Both the position numbers and the translations under genes were made by a program. The notes under the pieces were generated by a model. The model had not been told where the DNA came from, ran no database searches, and saw only the letters and a list, made by a program, of their open reading frames with translations. From Anaerolineae bacterium (GTDB lineage Bacteria; Chloroflexota; Anaerolineae; JAFGEY01): a DNA stretch of 7,565 nucleotides. Within the stretch, counting starts at the first letter, position 1; the number at the start of each line of letters is the position of its first letter. This document shows, one piece after another, positions 1 to 6,200 of this stretch. Location: the NCBI GenBank assembly GCA_016929205.1, contig JAFGJF010000038.1:1-7565 (forward strand), given 5' to 3'.

Positions 1-700
1 CCCGGCGCACTTTGAAACTGGCCTGCACCCGTTCGGCGATCGACTCGCCCCGTTCGTAATAAAGCATGACGTTTGTGGCCACCGGGTGCACGTTATAGAG
101 CGTGATCGGTCCATTCCCGGTCTCGACCCGCACCGCCTGGATCTGCCAGTCTGGGTGTGACAGGTGAGACGCGTCCAGCGCGGCCAACGGGTAGTGGCTG
201 AACACGCCCATCCCGCGATGCTCCTCGTCCAGGTTGAGAACGTGATACGGATAGGCCTCACCAATTTCTTGCATCAAGATCTCGCTCATCTGTGGTGAGA
301 GTTCCTGGATCGCCACAATATCCGGCAGACCGTGATCGGCGATCACGCGCGCCGTGTCCACCGTCCGGCTGTTGCCCCAGATGTTAAAAGTCATGATCGT
401 CAACGGCGCTTCCCCAGACGCAAAAGCGGCGGGCCGGACCGGCAGAAAGAGTTGGCCGTACAGCGTTACAAAAATCAACAGCGGCACAGAAAGGATCGCC
501 CGGAAAGCGCGCTGCCGGCAGATCAAACAAGCCGGCGCAAATGCCACGAGCGGCAGGAACAAAATCGGCGCGAACGCGTTGAGTAACGCCAGCCACCACA
601 CGCTGTCACCGAATATGGCGTGTAAAATGAACCACGACGCAATCAGGCCGGCGTACAGAAAAGCAACTGTTGTGCAGGTGTTTTTGATCATCCTGTTCAT
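1..700 (-). CDS. Membrane-anchored endonuclease/exonuclease/phosphatase (EEP) family protein, C-terminus cut off by the window edge
   Basis: On the minus strand an open frame runs from ATG at 700-698 to the left edge, giving 233 residues with no stop. The start is supported by GAGGAA at 711-706, five bases upstream. Residues 12-30, 36-60 and 66-86 are three hydrophobic segments, so the protein probably sits in the cytoplasmic membrane with the catalytic domain after residue 95. That domain begins TIMTFNIWG (residues 101-109), the first EEP strand, with Asn106 as the conserved metal/substrate residue. LPDIVAIQEL (125-134) follows, with Glu133 as the metal-binding Glu. Residues 163-172 (GMGVFSHYPL) and YNVHP (202-206, His205) match later EEP blocks. 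The C-terminal GDFN and SDH blocks lie outside the window. EEP proteins cleave phosphodiesters in nucleic acids, phospholipids or inositol phosphates; the substrate here cannot be told. The gene is divergent from the DinB gene at 1074. Family assignment is firm, function open. Confidence 0.9.
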   Translation of the reverse strand, partial: MNRMIKNTCTTVAFLYAGLIASWFILHAIFGDSVWWLALLNAFAPILFLPLVAFAPACLICRQRAFRAILSVPLLIFVTLYGQLFLPVRPAAFASGEAPLTIMTFNIWGNSRTVDTARVIADHGLPDIVAIQELSPQMSEILMQEIGEAYPYHVLNLDEEHRGMGVFSHYPLAALDASHLSHPDWQIQAVRVETGNGPITLYNVHPVATNVMLYYERGESIAERVQASFKVRR

Positions 701-770
701 GGCAATTCCTCGTTGGTGTGTTGTTAAGCACCGCACAACCAAAAGCCCGATAGCTCTATATCTGTGCTAC

Positions 771-804
771 ATTATGCACCTATCCCTACCATTCTACACC
801 TATC
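771..804 (-). promoter_or_regulatory. Candidate promoter of the EEP gene with two GATAGGTG direct repeats 20 bases apart
   Basis: Read on the minus strand, GATAGGTG occurs at 804-797 and again at 784-777. The second copy abuts CATAAT (776-771), a 5/6 match to the sigma70 -10 box. The -35 position has no good match (GTGTAG). The repeats lie exactly two helical turns apart and cover about -40 to -33 and -20 to -13 relative to a start near 764. A poor -35 with phased repeats is typical of activator-dependent promoters, but a repressor would also fit. The repeats are observed directly; the promoter role is inference. Confidence 0.3.
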
Positions 805-833
805 GAGCCCGATACTGCTGGACGATTCGTCGT

Positions 834-892
834 CGTTTGCCCGGCGTTTGCGTATTGATCGATTTGACAACCCAGAACATTTGTGCTAAAGT
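834..892 (+). promoter_or_regulatory. Candidate sigma70 promoter towards the DinB gene with 11-base-phased direct repeats
   Basis: TTGACA (864-869), a perfect -35 box, is followed after 17 bases by TAAAGT (887-892), a 4/6 match to the -10 consensus, with TG at 884-885 as an extended -10. Upstream, CGTTTGC occurs at 834-840 and 845-851. That 11-base period is the spacing used by OmpR/PhoB-family response regulators. The predicted start near 899 leaves a leader of about 175 bases before the DinB ATG at 1074. An alternative nearer start (TCGACA 979-984, TACGAA 1002-1007) is weaker. Confidence 0.4.
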
Positions 893-1073
893 ATATCCAG
901 AAACCAATACGCCACAACATCCCACTACCCAAATTTTTAAAAAATCACCAAAAAACAATTAACGGGATCGGGATCACATCGACAAGAATCACACCATCCA
1001 CTACGAATCTGCATAAATCAGGGCATACAGCTGCGTTCAAATCAGTAGAGTGTTAGCTTAGAAGGGAGAAATC

Positions 1074-1589
1074 ATGAACTGGACAGAACTGATCAAAACC
1101 GAGATCGAAACCACCTACCAGGTGACCGATGCATTGATCGACCTGATCGACGCGGACCGTCTTGACTGGAAGCCGTCCACCGGCAGCAACTGGATGACCG
1201 TCGGCCAGTTGCTTTGCCATTTGACCGATGCCTGTGGAGCAGCGATACGCGGCTTTGTCACCGGCGACTGGGGCATGCCATCCGAAGGCGAGACGTCGGC
1301 AGAGGACTTGCTGCCTTCGGCCGACAAGTTCCCGGCGATAGCCAGCGTGGTCGAAACCAAGCGCTTGCTGGCCGAGGACAAAAAACTGGCGCTGGACATG
1401 CTTGCTCAATGCAGCGAGGACCAACTGGCCGACAAGATGGTCACTGCGCCATGGAATCCCACCGAGATGACGCTCGGCTACCGTCTTTTGCAGATGGTGA
1501 CCCACCTCGACCGGCACAAGGGCCAGCTCTTTTACTATCTCAAGCTGCAAGGCAAACCCGTTCACACCGGCCACCTGTGGGGAATGTAG
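1074..1589 (+). CDS. DinB/DUF664-superfamily protein, full length (171 aa)
   Basis: The ATG follows AGGGAGA (1063-1069) at good spacing. The 171 residues match the usual size of DinB-superfamily four-helix bundles. The metal-binding histidines sit where the family puts them: His49 in VGQLLCHLTD at the end of helix 2, and His144 and His148 in THLDRHKGQL at the start of the last helix. The family includes DNA-damage-inducible DinB of Bacillus (unrelated to DNA polymerase IV) and metal-dependent thiol transferases such as bacillithiol or mycothiol S-transferases and maleylpyruvate isomerase. A role in thiol conjugation or detoxification is therefore possible but not shown. It precedes a second, damaged DinB gene by 79 bases, so the two may be paralogues in one transcript. 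No signal peptide is visible, so it should be cytoplasmic. Confidence 0.88.
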   Translation: MNWTELIKTEIETTYQVTDALIDLIDADRLDWKPSTGSNWMTVGQLLCHLTDACGAAIRGFVTGDWGMPSEGETSAEDLLPSADKFPAIASVVETKRLLAEDKKLALDMLAQCSEDQLADKMVTAPWNPTEMTLGYRLLQMVTHLDRHKGQLFYYLKLQGKPVHTGHLWGM

Positions 1590-1668
1590 GCCCGAAGGTG
1601 TGATAAGAGGGGCACAGGCTATCGCCAAGATGAGGGAACCGCTTAAAAAAGGATGACTGGAGGGCAGG

Positions 1669-1944
1669 ATGTCAGAAGGACGACATCTGGCCGAAACCTT
1701 GATCGCGTTCTTTGCCTACGCCGATCACGGTGTGCTCACCCCATTTACGGCCGCGATCGCGGGTTTGACTGCCGAGCAAGCTGCTCGGGTGCCGGGTCCC
1801 GGTTTCCATAGCGTCTGGGCAGTGGTCAACCATGTGCGGTTCTGGCACGAGGTCACGCTTTTGCAATTGCGCGGTTTGCCGGACTGCTATCACACCTGCA
1901 GCGTCATTTCTGCTCGACGCATGCTCAAGTTGTGGAAGCATTAA
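1669..1944 (+). pseudogene. DinB-superfamily gene with a large internal deletion (91 aa, frame kept)
   Basis: A good ribosome site (GGAGGG, 1659-1664) precedes this ATG. Residues 1-70 look like the first half of a DinB protein: helix 1, then SVWAVVNHVRFWHEV (48-62), with His55 as the helix-2 metal ligand, and LLQLRGLP (64-71). The last 19 residues, from Cys73 (CYHTCSVISARRMLKLW), match the last DinB helix, which usually reads HxxYH followed by a hydrophobic Arg-rich stretch. Here His75 is present, but the first His of the pair is replaced by Pro71 at the apparent junction. In the intact neighbour the helix-2 His and the last His lie 99 residues apart (49 to 148); here they lie 20 apart. About 75-80 residues, including helix 3, appear to be missing without loss of frame. 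The product could not form the normal bundle, so I call it a pseudogene, although it remains translatable. Confidence 0.65.
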
Positions 1945-2122
1945 GCGTGCCGCTGATTCTGCAGGCGCGCGACAAAGACGTTCGGGCCGCTGAACACATC
2001 GAGCGGGCGCTGGTCAAGCAACAAGTTCGTGTATTTTGCGTCTTTGGGACATTCGTGCTACGATCAGCTCTCTCAACGAAAACAGACACCGTTTTGTATG
2101 CCACATTGTGGGAGAACACGTG
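1945..2122 (+). other. Decayed spacer, possible gene relic
   Basis: This 178-base stretch separates the damaged DinB gene from the next start. One frame, overlapping the end of the DinB fragment and ending in TGA at 2121-2123, reads as protein-like sequence without its own start signal. It contains ILQARDKDVRAAEHIERAL and then VRVFCVFGTFVLR. The order RD, a helix ending HIERAL, then a hydrophobic strand with a Gly loosely recalls the C-terminal part of TraB/ChaN-type (Tiki-superfamily) proteins. The likeness is weak and by eye only. It may be a relic left by the same deletions that damaged its neighbours. Confidence 0.25.
2036..2064 (+). promoter_or_regulatory. Weak candidate promoter for the gene at 2123
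   Basis: TTGCGT (2036-2041, three of six to the -35 consensus) is followed after 17 bases by TACGAT (2059-2064, four of six to the -10), with TG at 2056-2057 as an extended -10. The predicted start lies about 50 bases before the ATG at 2123. It is offered because the damaged DinB gene upstream suggests the next gene may need its own promoter. Confidence 0.2.
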
Positions 2123-2797
2123 ATGAACACCGCATCAAAAATAAACGTCCTGGGCGACCCCAATGCCGTCGATTCCTTTGCCGCCTGCCTGTCTGCCGTG
2201 ATGCGGGCCTGGGCAAAAGACGCTGACTATGCGACCATCGAAGCACTGACCGGCCTGGCTTTTTCCCCATGCTACAACTCCTGTATCTATCCACCGATCC
2301 GCGCCCGCACGTCGTTTATCCTCACCAACACATCGAGCGTGGCCGATCCGGCACAGATCTGCCGGGAGACAATCCGCTTTGGGGCGGACATTGCCTCCGG
2401 CAAGATAACGCTTGCCCGGAACACGTTTGGCAGGGCCATGTACGAAACGGTTGTCTCGGTATCTCAACAAGAGCACATGTGTCCGGGGTGTCAAGAAAGC
2501 GGCTGCCTGGGCAGGACGTTCAAACGTATGCACGACGGTCAACAGGTCAGCATCGCGTTTTTGAGCGCAGCGCGCCCGTTCATCGATGGTCCCGAAAACA
2601 ACAAACAGCTTGACACCGCGATCGGCTATTATAGTGAACTGCGCAATTTGACCGCCGGATACCTGGATTGGGCCAGCACGGAAAAAAAGCGCGATCAGCC
2701 CGCCTTTCGCCAGCAGCTTGCCAACGATTTCACGCGCGCTAAAGCGCTGCACGATGCGGCGGCTGAGCAACTTGTTTCTTTGGCTGCCTCAATCTAG
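2123..2797 (+). CDS. Unrecognised cysteine-rich protein (224 aa)
   Basis: I do not recognise this family. The start is ATG at 2123, preceded by GGGAG (2110-2114) at eight bases; a GTG directly before it (2120) is an alternative, and the frame stays open further upstream to 2036. The protein has seven cysteines. Five lie in two clusters: Cys50-x3-Cys54 (FSPCYNSC) and Cys120-x2-Cys123-x4-Cys128 (HMCPGCQESGC). Together they could bind zinc or an iron-sulfur cluster, or form redox-active disulfides. The region between them is mixed alpha/beta, and residues 160-224 look largely helical (NNKQLDTAIGYYSELRNL onward). There is no signal peptide or membrane segment, so the product is probably cytoplasmic. 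The next gene, a GNAT acetyltransferase, starts 24 bases after the stop, suggesting one transcript. It is almost certainly a real gene given its length, start signal and coding character. Confidence 0.8.
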   Translation: MNTASKINVLGDPNAVDSFAACLSAVMRAWAKDADYATIEALTGLAFSPCYNSCIYPPIRARTSFILTNTSSVADPAQICRETIRFGADIASGKITLARNTFGRAMYETVVSVSQQEHMCPGCQESGCLGRTFKRMHDGQQVSIAFLSAARPFIDGPENNKQLDTAIGYYSELRNLTAGYLDWASTEKKRDQPAFRQQLANDFTRAKALHDAAAEQLVSLAASI

Positions 2798-2821
2798 TCG
2801 GCGACACCGCCAAAAAAACGT

Positions 2822-3343
2822 ATGCTCACATTCACGACCTTTTCCCGGCACGAACCGGGCACCGTTTTTTCACTGCTGTCCCAGAGTTATGCCGCCTACC
2901 TGGAACGCGATCCATTGGCGGCGGAGACATGGCCTGCCGGTTGGCAGGCTTATGACAGGGACGTATTTGGCCTTCCCGACACGGTTGGCACGTGTGGGTT
3001 TATCACCTGTCTGAAGGATCGTGCGATTGGCTTTGCCTCGTGGGATCCAAGGGGATTTCCCGAGGTTGGCATCATCGGCCACAACTGCATCCTGCCCGCC
3101 TTCCAGGGAAACGGGTACGGCAAGACACAGATCCACCATGTATTGGCGATCCTGCAGGAGCGTGGCTTTAAGCGCGCTCGCGTGACCACCGGAGAACACG
3201 CTTTTTTTGCTCCGGCACAACGGATGTATCAAGCCTGCGGCTTTCACGAGATTCAATGCGGCGGCGGCGATCCACGCTCGGCATTCAGAACGATCGACTA
3301 TGAGTGCATCCTGCGCCAACCCCGTGACGCCAAACGATCTTGA
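2822..3343 (+). CDS. GNAT-family N-acetyltransferase (173 aa)
   Basis: This would transfer an acetyl group from acetyl-CoA to an amine substrate that cannot be named from sequence. Motif A, which binds the CoA pyrophosphate, is clear at residues 81-108: VGIIGHNCILPAF, then QGNGYG (Q/R-x-x-G-x-G type), then a helix. Motif B follows with FFAPAQRMYQACGF, whose Tyr lies where many GNAT enzymes carry the general acid. The length is typical for a single GNAT domain. The N-terminus (MLTFTTFSRHEPGTVFSLLS) looks like the natural first strand and helix, so I keep the ATG at 2822 although only an A-run, with no clear Shine-Dalgarno sequence, precedes it. Translation may depend on coupling to the gene ending 24 bases upstream. 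Its TGA overlaps a possible TTG start of the hydrolase remnant. Confidence 0.9.
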   Translation: MLTFTTFSRHEPGTVFSLLSQSYAAYLERDPLAAETWPAGWQAYDRDVFGLPDTVGTCGFITCLKDRAIGFASWDPRGFPEVGIIGHNCILPAFQGNGYGKTQIHHVLAILQERGFKRARVTTGEHAFFAPAQRMYQACGFHEIQCGGGDPRSAFRTIDYECILRQPRDAKRS

Positions 3344-3726
3344 CGGCCAAATACTGTGACTCCTTGACAAAAAAATATCACCTGTGCCAGTACCCGGCCA
3401 AAACCTTCTGGGACACCCTGCCCCGCCTGGCCCAAGGCTTGTACTGGTACCTGCCCGCCAGGTGGCTCACTCGGGACAAATACGACAACGCCAAAAATCT
3501 GCAACCCTTTCGTGGGCCGGGCGCGGTGATTATGGCCGGTCAGGATGAGGTCATACCAAACAAGCATACGATGCGGCTCTACGAATCGCTGCCGAGAGAA
3601 AAAAAGCTGTGGGTGTTTGAGAACGCCGGGCATAACACGTTGCCGCTCACCTCGGACGCCGAATGGTGGGCTGAAGTGATGACATTCTTGAACCACCCCA
3701 CAGCAGAGTTGGAACATAGACCGTAA
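3340..3726 (+). pseudogene. Alpha/beta hydrolase, C-terminal remnant (128 aa)
   Basis: The frame contains the last third of an alpha/beta hydrolase resembling the YfhR/ABHD13 type: DSLT (residues 7-10), a helical lid part with WYLPARWLTRDKYDN (36-50), the strand and acid loop AVIMAGQDEVIP (62-73, catalytic Asp69), and the final histidine loop ENAGHNTLP (94-102, catalytic His98). The nucleophile elbow (GxSxG) and oxyanion strand, normally 100-150 residues further upstream, are absent in every frame of the preceding DNA, which is occupied by the intact GNAT gene. The protein therefore cannot be an active hydrolase by itself. The only start available is a TTG at 3340 that overlaps the GNAT stop in TTGA, so it may be translated by coupling or not at all. 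Homology seems to begin near 3355, which marks the likely deletion or insertion edge. Confidence 0.7.
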
Positions 3727-3746
3727 CATCCCGGAAAGGAAGGACC

Positions 3747-5081
3747 ATGTTATTCAAGTCGGATGCTGTGTCTGCAACCTGGGACACCTGGATGGTTTAC
3801 TATGACGGTGTATACTATTTGTACTATATCATCTCGGGCAAGTCGATCGGTGAAGGGTTTGGTGTAGCGACCTCCGTCGACGGGGTCAGGTGGAACGATC
3901 ATGGTCAGGCGCTGGGCCCCTCTGAGAAAATGGTCGACTATTTGGGCACAGGATCGGTATGGCAAGATCCTGATTTTGCCAATACCGGGCGGTTCTTTTG
4001 CAACTATTCCGAATGGCGCGTTGAGGGCGATCAGCATATCCAAAACATTTTCTTCGCCTGGTCTCAAGATCTGATTCGCTGGCACAAATTTGGCGATGAT
4101 ATGATGTTCAAGGTCGATGAGCGATTCTACGCCAAGATCGACGAAACAGCCCGGCAGCCCTGGCAAAGGCCCCGCTGGGACGGCATCGCCGTCATACCCC
4201 GACCCGCAGGCGGCTATTATGGCTATTGGACGGCGACGCCCAAAGACTTTTTGGGATTCGGGTTTGGTGAAAGTCTCGACGGCATTCACTGGCACGCGCA
4301 GCAACCACCGCGTATCGAGTGGGGAAACATACCTGAATTCTACTTTATCGAAGTTGGGGCAGTACACAAATTCGGGGATCGCTACTATGCCATGCTTGCA
4401 GACTATGCCGATCCCCACTGTGGCATGTTTGCTTTTGTTTCTGATTCACCTCACGGACCGTTTCGCCCATCGACGAGGAATTTGGATCTCTTGCGAAACC
4501 AAAGCAGAATGCACGCCTATTTCGCCCGTTTCCTGGACGCCCCGGATGGTGTGCTGGTCAATCACCATACCCTCTCTGGTGAGCACGATGCACATGGCAA
4601 CAGCATCAGCTACTTTGCACCTCTCAAAAAGGCTGAGGTGATGGACGAGGTTTTATATCTCACCTGGTGGACGGGTAATAATGGACTCAAGAGCAGAAAA
4701 ATAGAACAGCATATGTCCGGTGACCGTGTGCTACGGTTCGAGCCGGACCGGGGCATCGTTCTCGAAGGTGTGATGGAGCCTCCGGGCAGACTATCCATCG
4801 GCAGCAGCGATGGAACCGGAATAGAGATACGGGTCAACGAAAAGGGCATCGTAGAGATCGGGACAACAGATCTCGGCGGCACAGTCTTCGACTGCCAGGA
4901 ATGTATAGACAGAGAAACGACGTTTGGCACGTGCCCACAGTTTCGACTGCTACTCAGACACAATATGCTCGAGTTTTACCTTGACGATCTCTTCATACAG
5001 TGTTACACAATGGAAAAGCCACCAAGTGGAGAGGTATCCTGCCAGAGTGCCAGCGATCTGCATTTGTGGCAATGGAGTTAA
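3747..5081 (+). CDS. GH32/GH43-like five-bladed propeller glycoside hydrolase (444 aa)
   Basis: Start at ATG 3747 after AAGGAAGG, 20 bases past the hydrolase remnant. Residues 1-320 have the alternating Trp/Tyr-rich strands and repeated SxDGxxW turns (SVDGVRW, SQDLIRW, SLDGIHW) of five-bladed propellers of clans GH-J and GH-F. Candidate catalytic acids lie at the family positions: Asp13 in TWDTWMVYYDGVYYLYY (nucleophile), Asp145 in RPRWD (transition-state stabiliser, RDP in GH32), and Glu202 in FYFIEVGAVHKF (acid/base). The classical WMNDPNG of GH32 is absent. Residues about 330-444 look like the GH32 C-terminal beta-sandwich, with LEFYLDDLFIQCYTM near its end. There is no signal peptide, so it would act on oligosaccharides already in the cytoplasm. 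No transporter or sugar regulator is nearby, so the substrate is open: fructosides, other furanosides, or a noncatalytic role. Confidence 0.8.
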   Translation: MLFKSDAVSATWDTWMVYYDGVYYLYYIISGKSIGEGFGVATSVDGVRWNDHGQALGPSEKMVDYLGTGSVWQDPDFANTGRFFCNYSEWRVEGDQHIQNIFFAWSQDLIRWHKFGDDMMFKVDERFYAKIDETARQPWQRPRWDGIAVIPRPAGGYYGYWTATPKDFLGFGFGESLDGIHWHAQQPPRIEWGNIPEFYFIEVGAVHKFGDRYYAMLADYADPHCGMFAFVSDSPHGPFRPSTRNLDLLRNQSRMHAYFARFLDAPDGVLVNHHTLSGEHDAHGNSISYFAPLKKAEVMDEVLYLTWWTGNNGLKSRKIEQHMSGDRVLRFEPDRGIVLEGVMEPPGRLSIGSSDGTGIEIRVNEKGIVEIGTTDLGGTVFDCQECIDRETTFGTCPQFRLLLRHNMLEFYLDDLFIQCYTMEKPPSGEVSCQSASDLHLWQWS

Positions 5082-5135
5082 CAGGTATCCAGAGATAAAT
5101 TCCAAGCTTTGCCAAACGAATCACAGAAGAACTAA

Positions 5136-6164
5136 ATGAATGATGATAAGCAACCAACTAACACATATAACAGCCAACAAATGGAGCGACACCGGGCGAT
5201 GACCAGCCCCGAGTCGATCGTTGCCGACGCCGTCCTTGAAGCTTGCAACTCCCCCATTCGCGCCAAGACGCGGATCACAGAAGGCTTTTCCAACGAAGTC
5301 TATGCTGTGACCACGGCAGATGGGCAGCGCGTCGTCGTACGCATCCATTGGTACGGCAGCCTGGAGCAGACCGGCTCGCACTTTGAGCCCGAACGGTGGG
5401 CCTTGGTCCAGTGTGCGCGCATTGGCCTGCCCACGCCATGGATCTTGCTGCTCAAAACCGACGACTCGACAGAACTGCCGCGGTCTATCTGCGTCGAGAC
5501 GTACCTGGACGGGACAACGCTTCATTCGTTGGTCAAAAACAACCATCTTGATGTCGAGCAAGCCCATCCAATCGTGGTTGAGGCGGGCACACTGTTGGCC
5601 AGGCTGCACACCGTGCCGGCCCAGGGTTTTGGACGGATCGACGGTCGTGGTGTGGGCGCTGCGCCGGACTGGGAGGTGATGCTCAACCGGATCCCGATCG
5701 CGCAACTGCGCCGGGCCGCCCGAAACGTCGGCATTGACTCCGCCGAGGTTGATGATGCTCGAGATCTGCTCTATGGCTGCCGCGACCTGTGGCACGATCT
5801 TGCCCCTCGTTTGCTGCACGGCGATTACAGCCCGCAGCACATCCTGGTGCGCGACGGCCGGGTGAGCGGCATGATCGACCTCGAATTTCCCCAGAGCGGC
5901 GATCCGGCAATGGACCTGGCCTATTGGGGATATTGGAGTGCTTTCCACTGCACCTCCTTTCCGTTGTCGTGGCTCCTGGAAGGCTACCGGCAGCACGCGC
6001 CTGTGGATGTCAGCTTGGAACGGCGGATCGTTGCCTGCCGCTTGCAGCATACCCTCGACACGTTGGGATATCACGGGATAGAGGACTGCGAGTCTGCGTC
6101 CATGCGATCTTTTCTGCGGACCTGTTTTCACCGCGACATGCAAGCACTGCGCCAATACACCTGA
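5136..6164 (+). CDS. APH-family phosphotransferase (342 aa)
   Basis: This has the aminoglycoside-phosphotransferase/choline-kinase fold, which phosphorylates small hydroxylated molecules with ATP. Visible blocks are the nucleotide loop ITEGFSNEVYAV (47-58), strand 3 QRVVVRIHW (64-72, with Arg where kinases often have Lys), the hinge VETYLDGTTL (120-129), the catalytic loop HGDYSPQHILV (228-238, base Asp230), and the metal Asp248 in GMIDLEFPQSGDPAMDLAY. The catalytic loop has His235 where most members have Asn; HGDxxPxHIL variants do occur in this superfamily. The length suits a full enzyme. The first 21 residues are polar and poorly conserved-looking. The ATG at 5136 has only a weak AGAAGA ahead, and Met22 (ATG 5199) is an alternative start. 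It lies 54 bases after the propeller gene. Drug resistance is one possibility among many; a housekeeping sugar, amino-sugar or choline-like substrate is equally possible. Confidence 0.87.
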   Translation: MNDDKQPTNTYNSQQMERHRAMTSPESIVADAVLEACNSPIRAKTRITEGFSNEVYAVTTADGQRVVVRIHWYGSLEQTGSHFEPERWALVQCARIGLPTPWILLLKTDDSTELPRSICVETYLDGTTLHSLVKNNHLDVEQAHPIVVEAGTLLARLHTVPAQGFGRIDGRGVGAAPDWEVMLNRIPIAQLRRAARNVGIDSAEVDDARDLLYGCRDLWHDLAPRLLHGDYSPQHILVRDGRVSGMIDLEFPQSGDPAMDLAYWGYWSAFHCTSFPLSWLLEGYRQHAPVDVSLERRIVACRLQHTLDTLGYHGIEDCESASMRSFLRTCFHRDMQALRQYT

Positions 6165-6200
6165 ATGCTCATTCACATCACACACAAACATAGCGTCTTG

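Larger units (their letters stand above)
701..1073. other. Divergent intergenic region with no gene
   Basis: This 373-base gap separates the minus-strand EEP gene from the plus-strand DinB gene. Its middle is clearly more A+T-rich than the flanking genes, with A/T runs at 931-945 (ATTTTT, one A, AAAAAT, an inverted repeat) and 949-960. Open frames crossing it have no recognisable protein character and no start signals. It holds a candidate promoter in each direction, phased direct repeats near each (listed separately), and a short tandem repeat GGGATC-GGGATC at 964-975. I see no hairpin-plus-T-run terminator on either strand, as expected between divergent genes. Confidence 0.7.

Noticed and set aside
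354..962. 202-residue plus-strand frame near the left edge
   Set aside because: Antisense to the EEP gene for its first half and noncoding, AT-rich sequence for the rest; low-complexity, no motif.
1631..1657. Possible 8-residue leader frame (ATG at 1630) between the two DinB genes
   Set aside because: Too short to judge, no conserved content and no attenuator-like hairpins around it.
2798..2818. GGCG/CGCC hairpin followed by an A-run after the cysteine-rich gene
   Set aside because: A terminator on the plus strand needs a T-run after the stem; on the minus strand the T-run would precede the stem. It is not a terminator in either direction.
3364..3369. TTGACA box at the start of the hydrolase remnant
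   Set aside because: It encodes the Leu-Thr of the conserved DSLT segment and has no suitable -10 downstream; treated as coding coincidence.
3750..4418. 222-residue minus-strand frame inside the propeller gene
   Set aside because: Antisense to clearly coding blades of the propeller; no independent support.
6162..6175. TGAATG-CT-CATTCA inverted repeat at the kinase stop codon
   Set aside because: Short AT-rich stem with a two-base centre and no T-run. Too weak for a terminator and likely chance.
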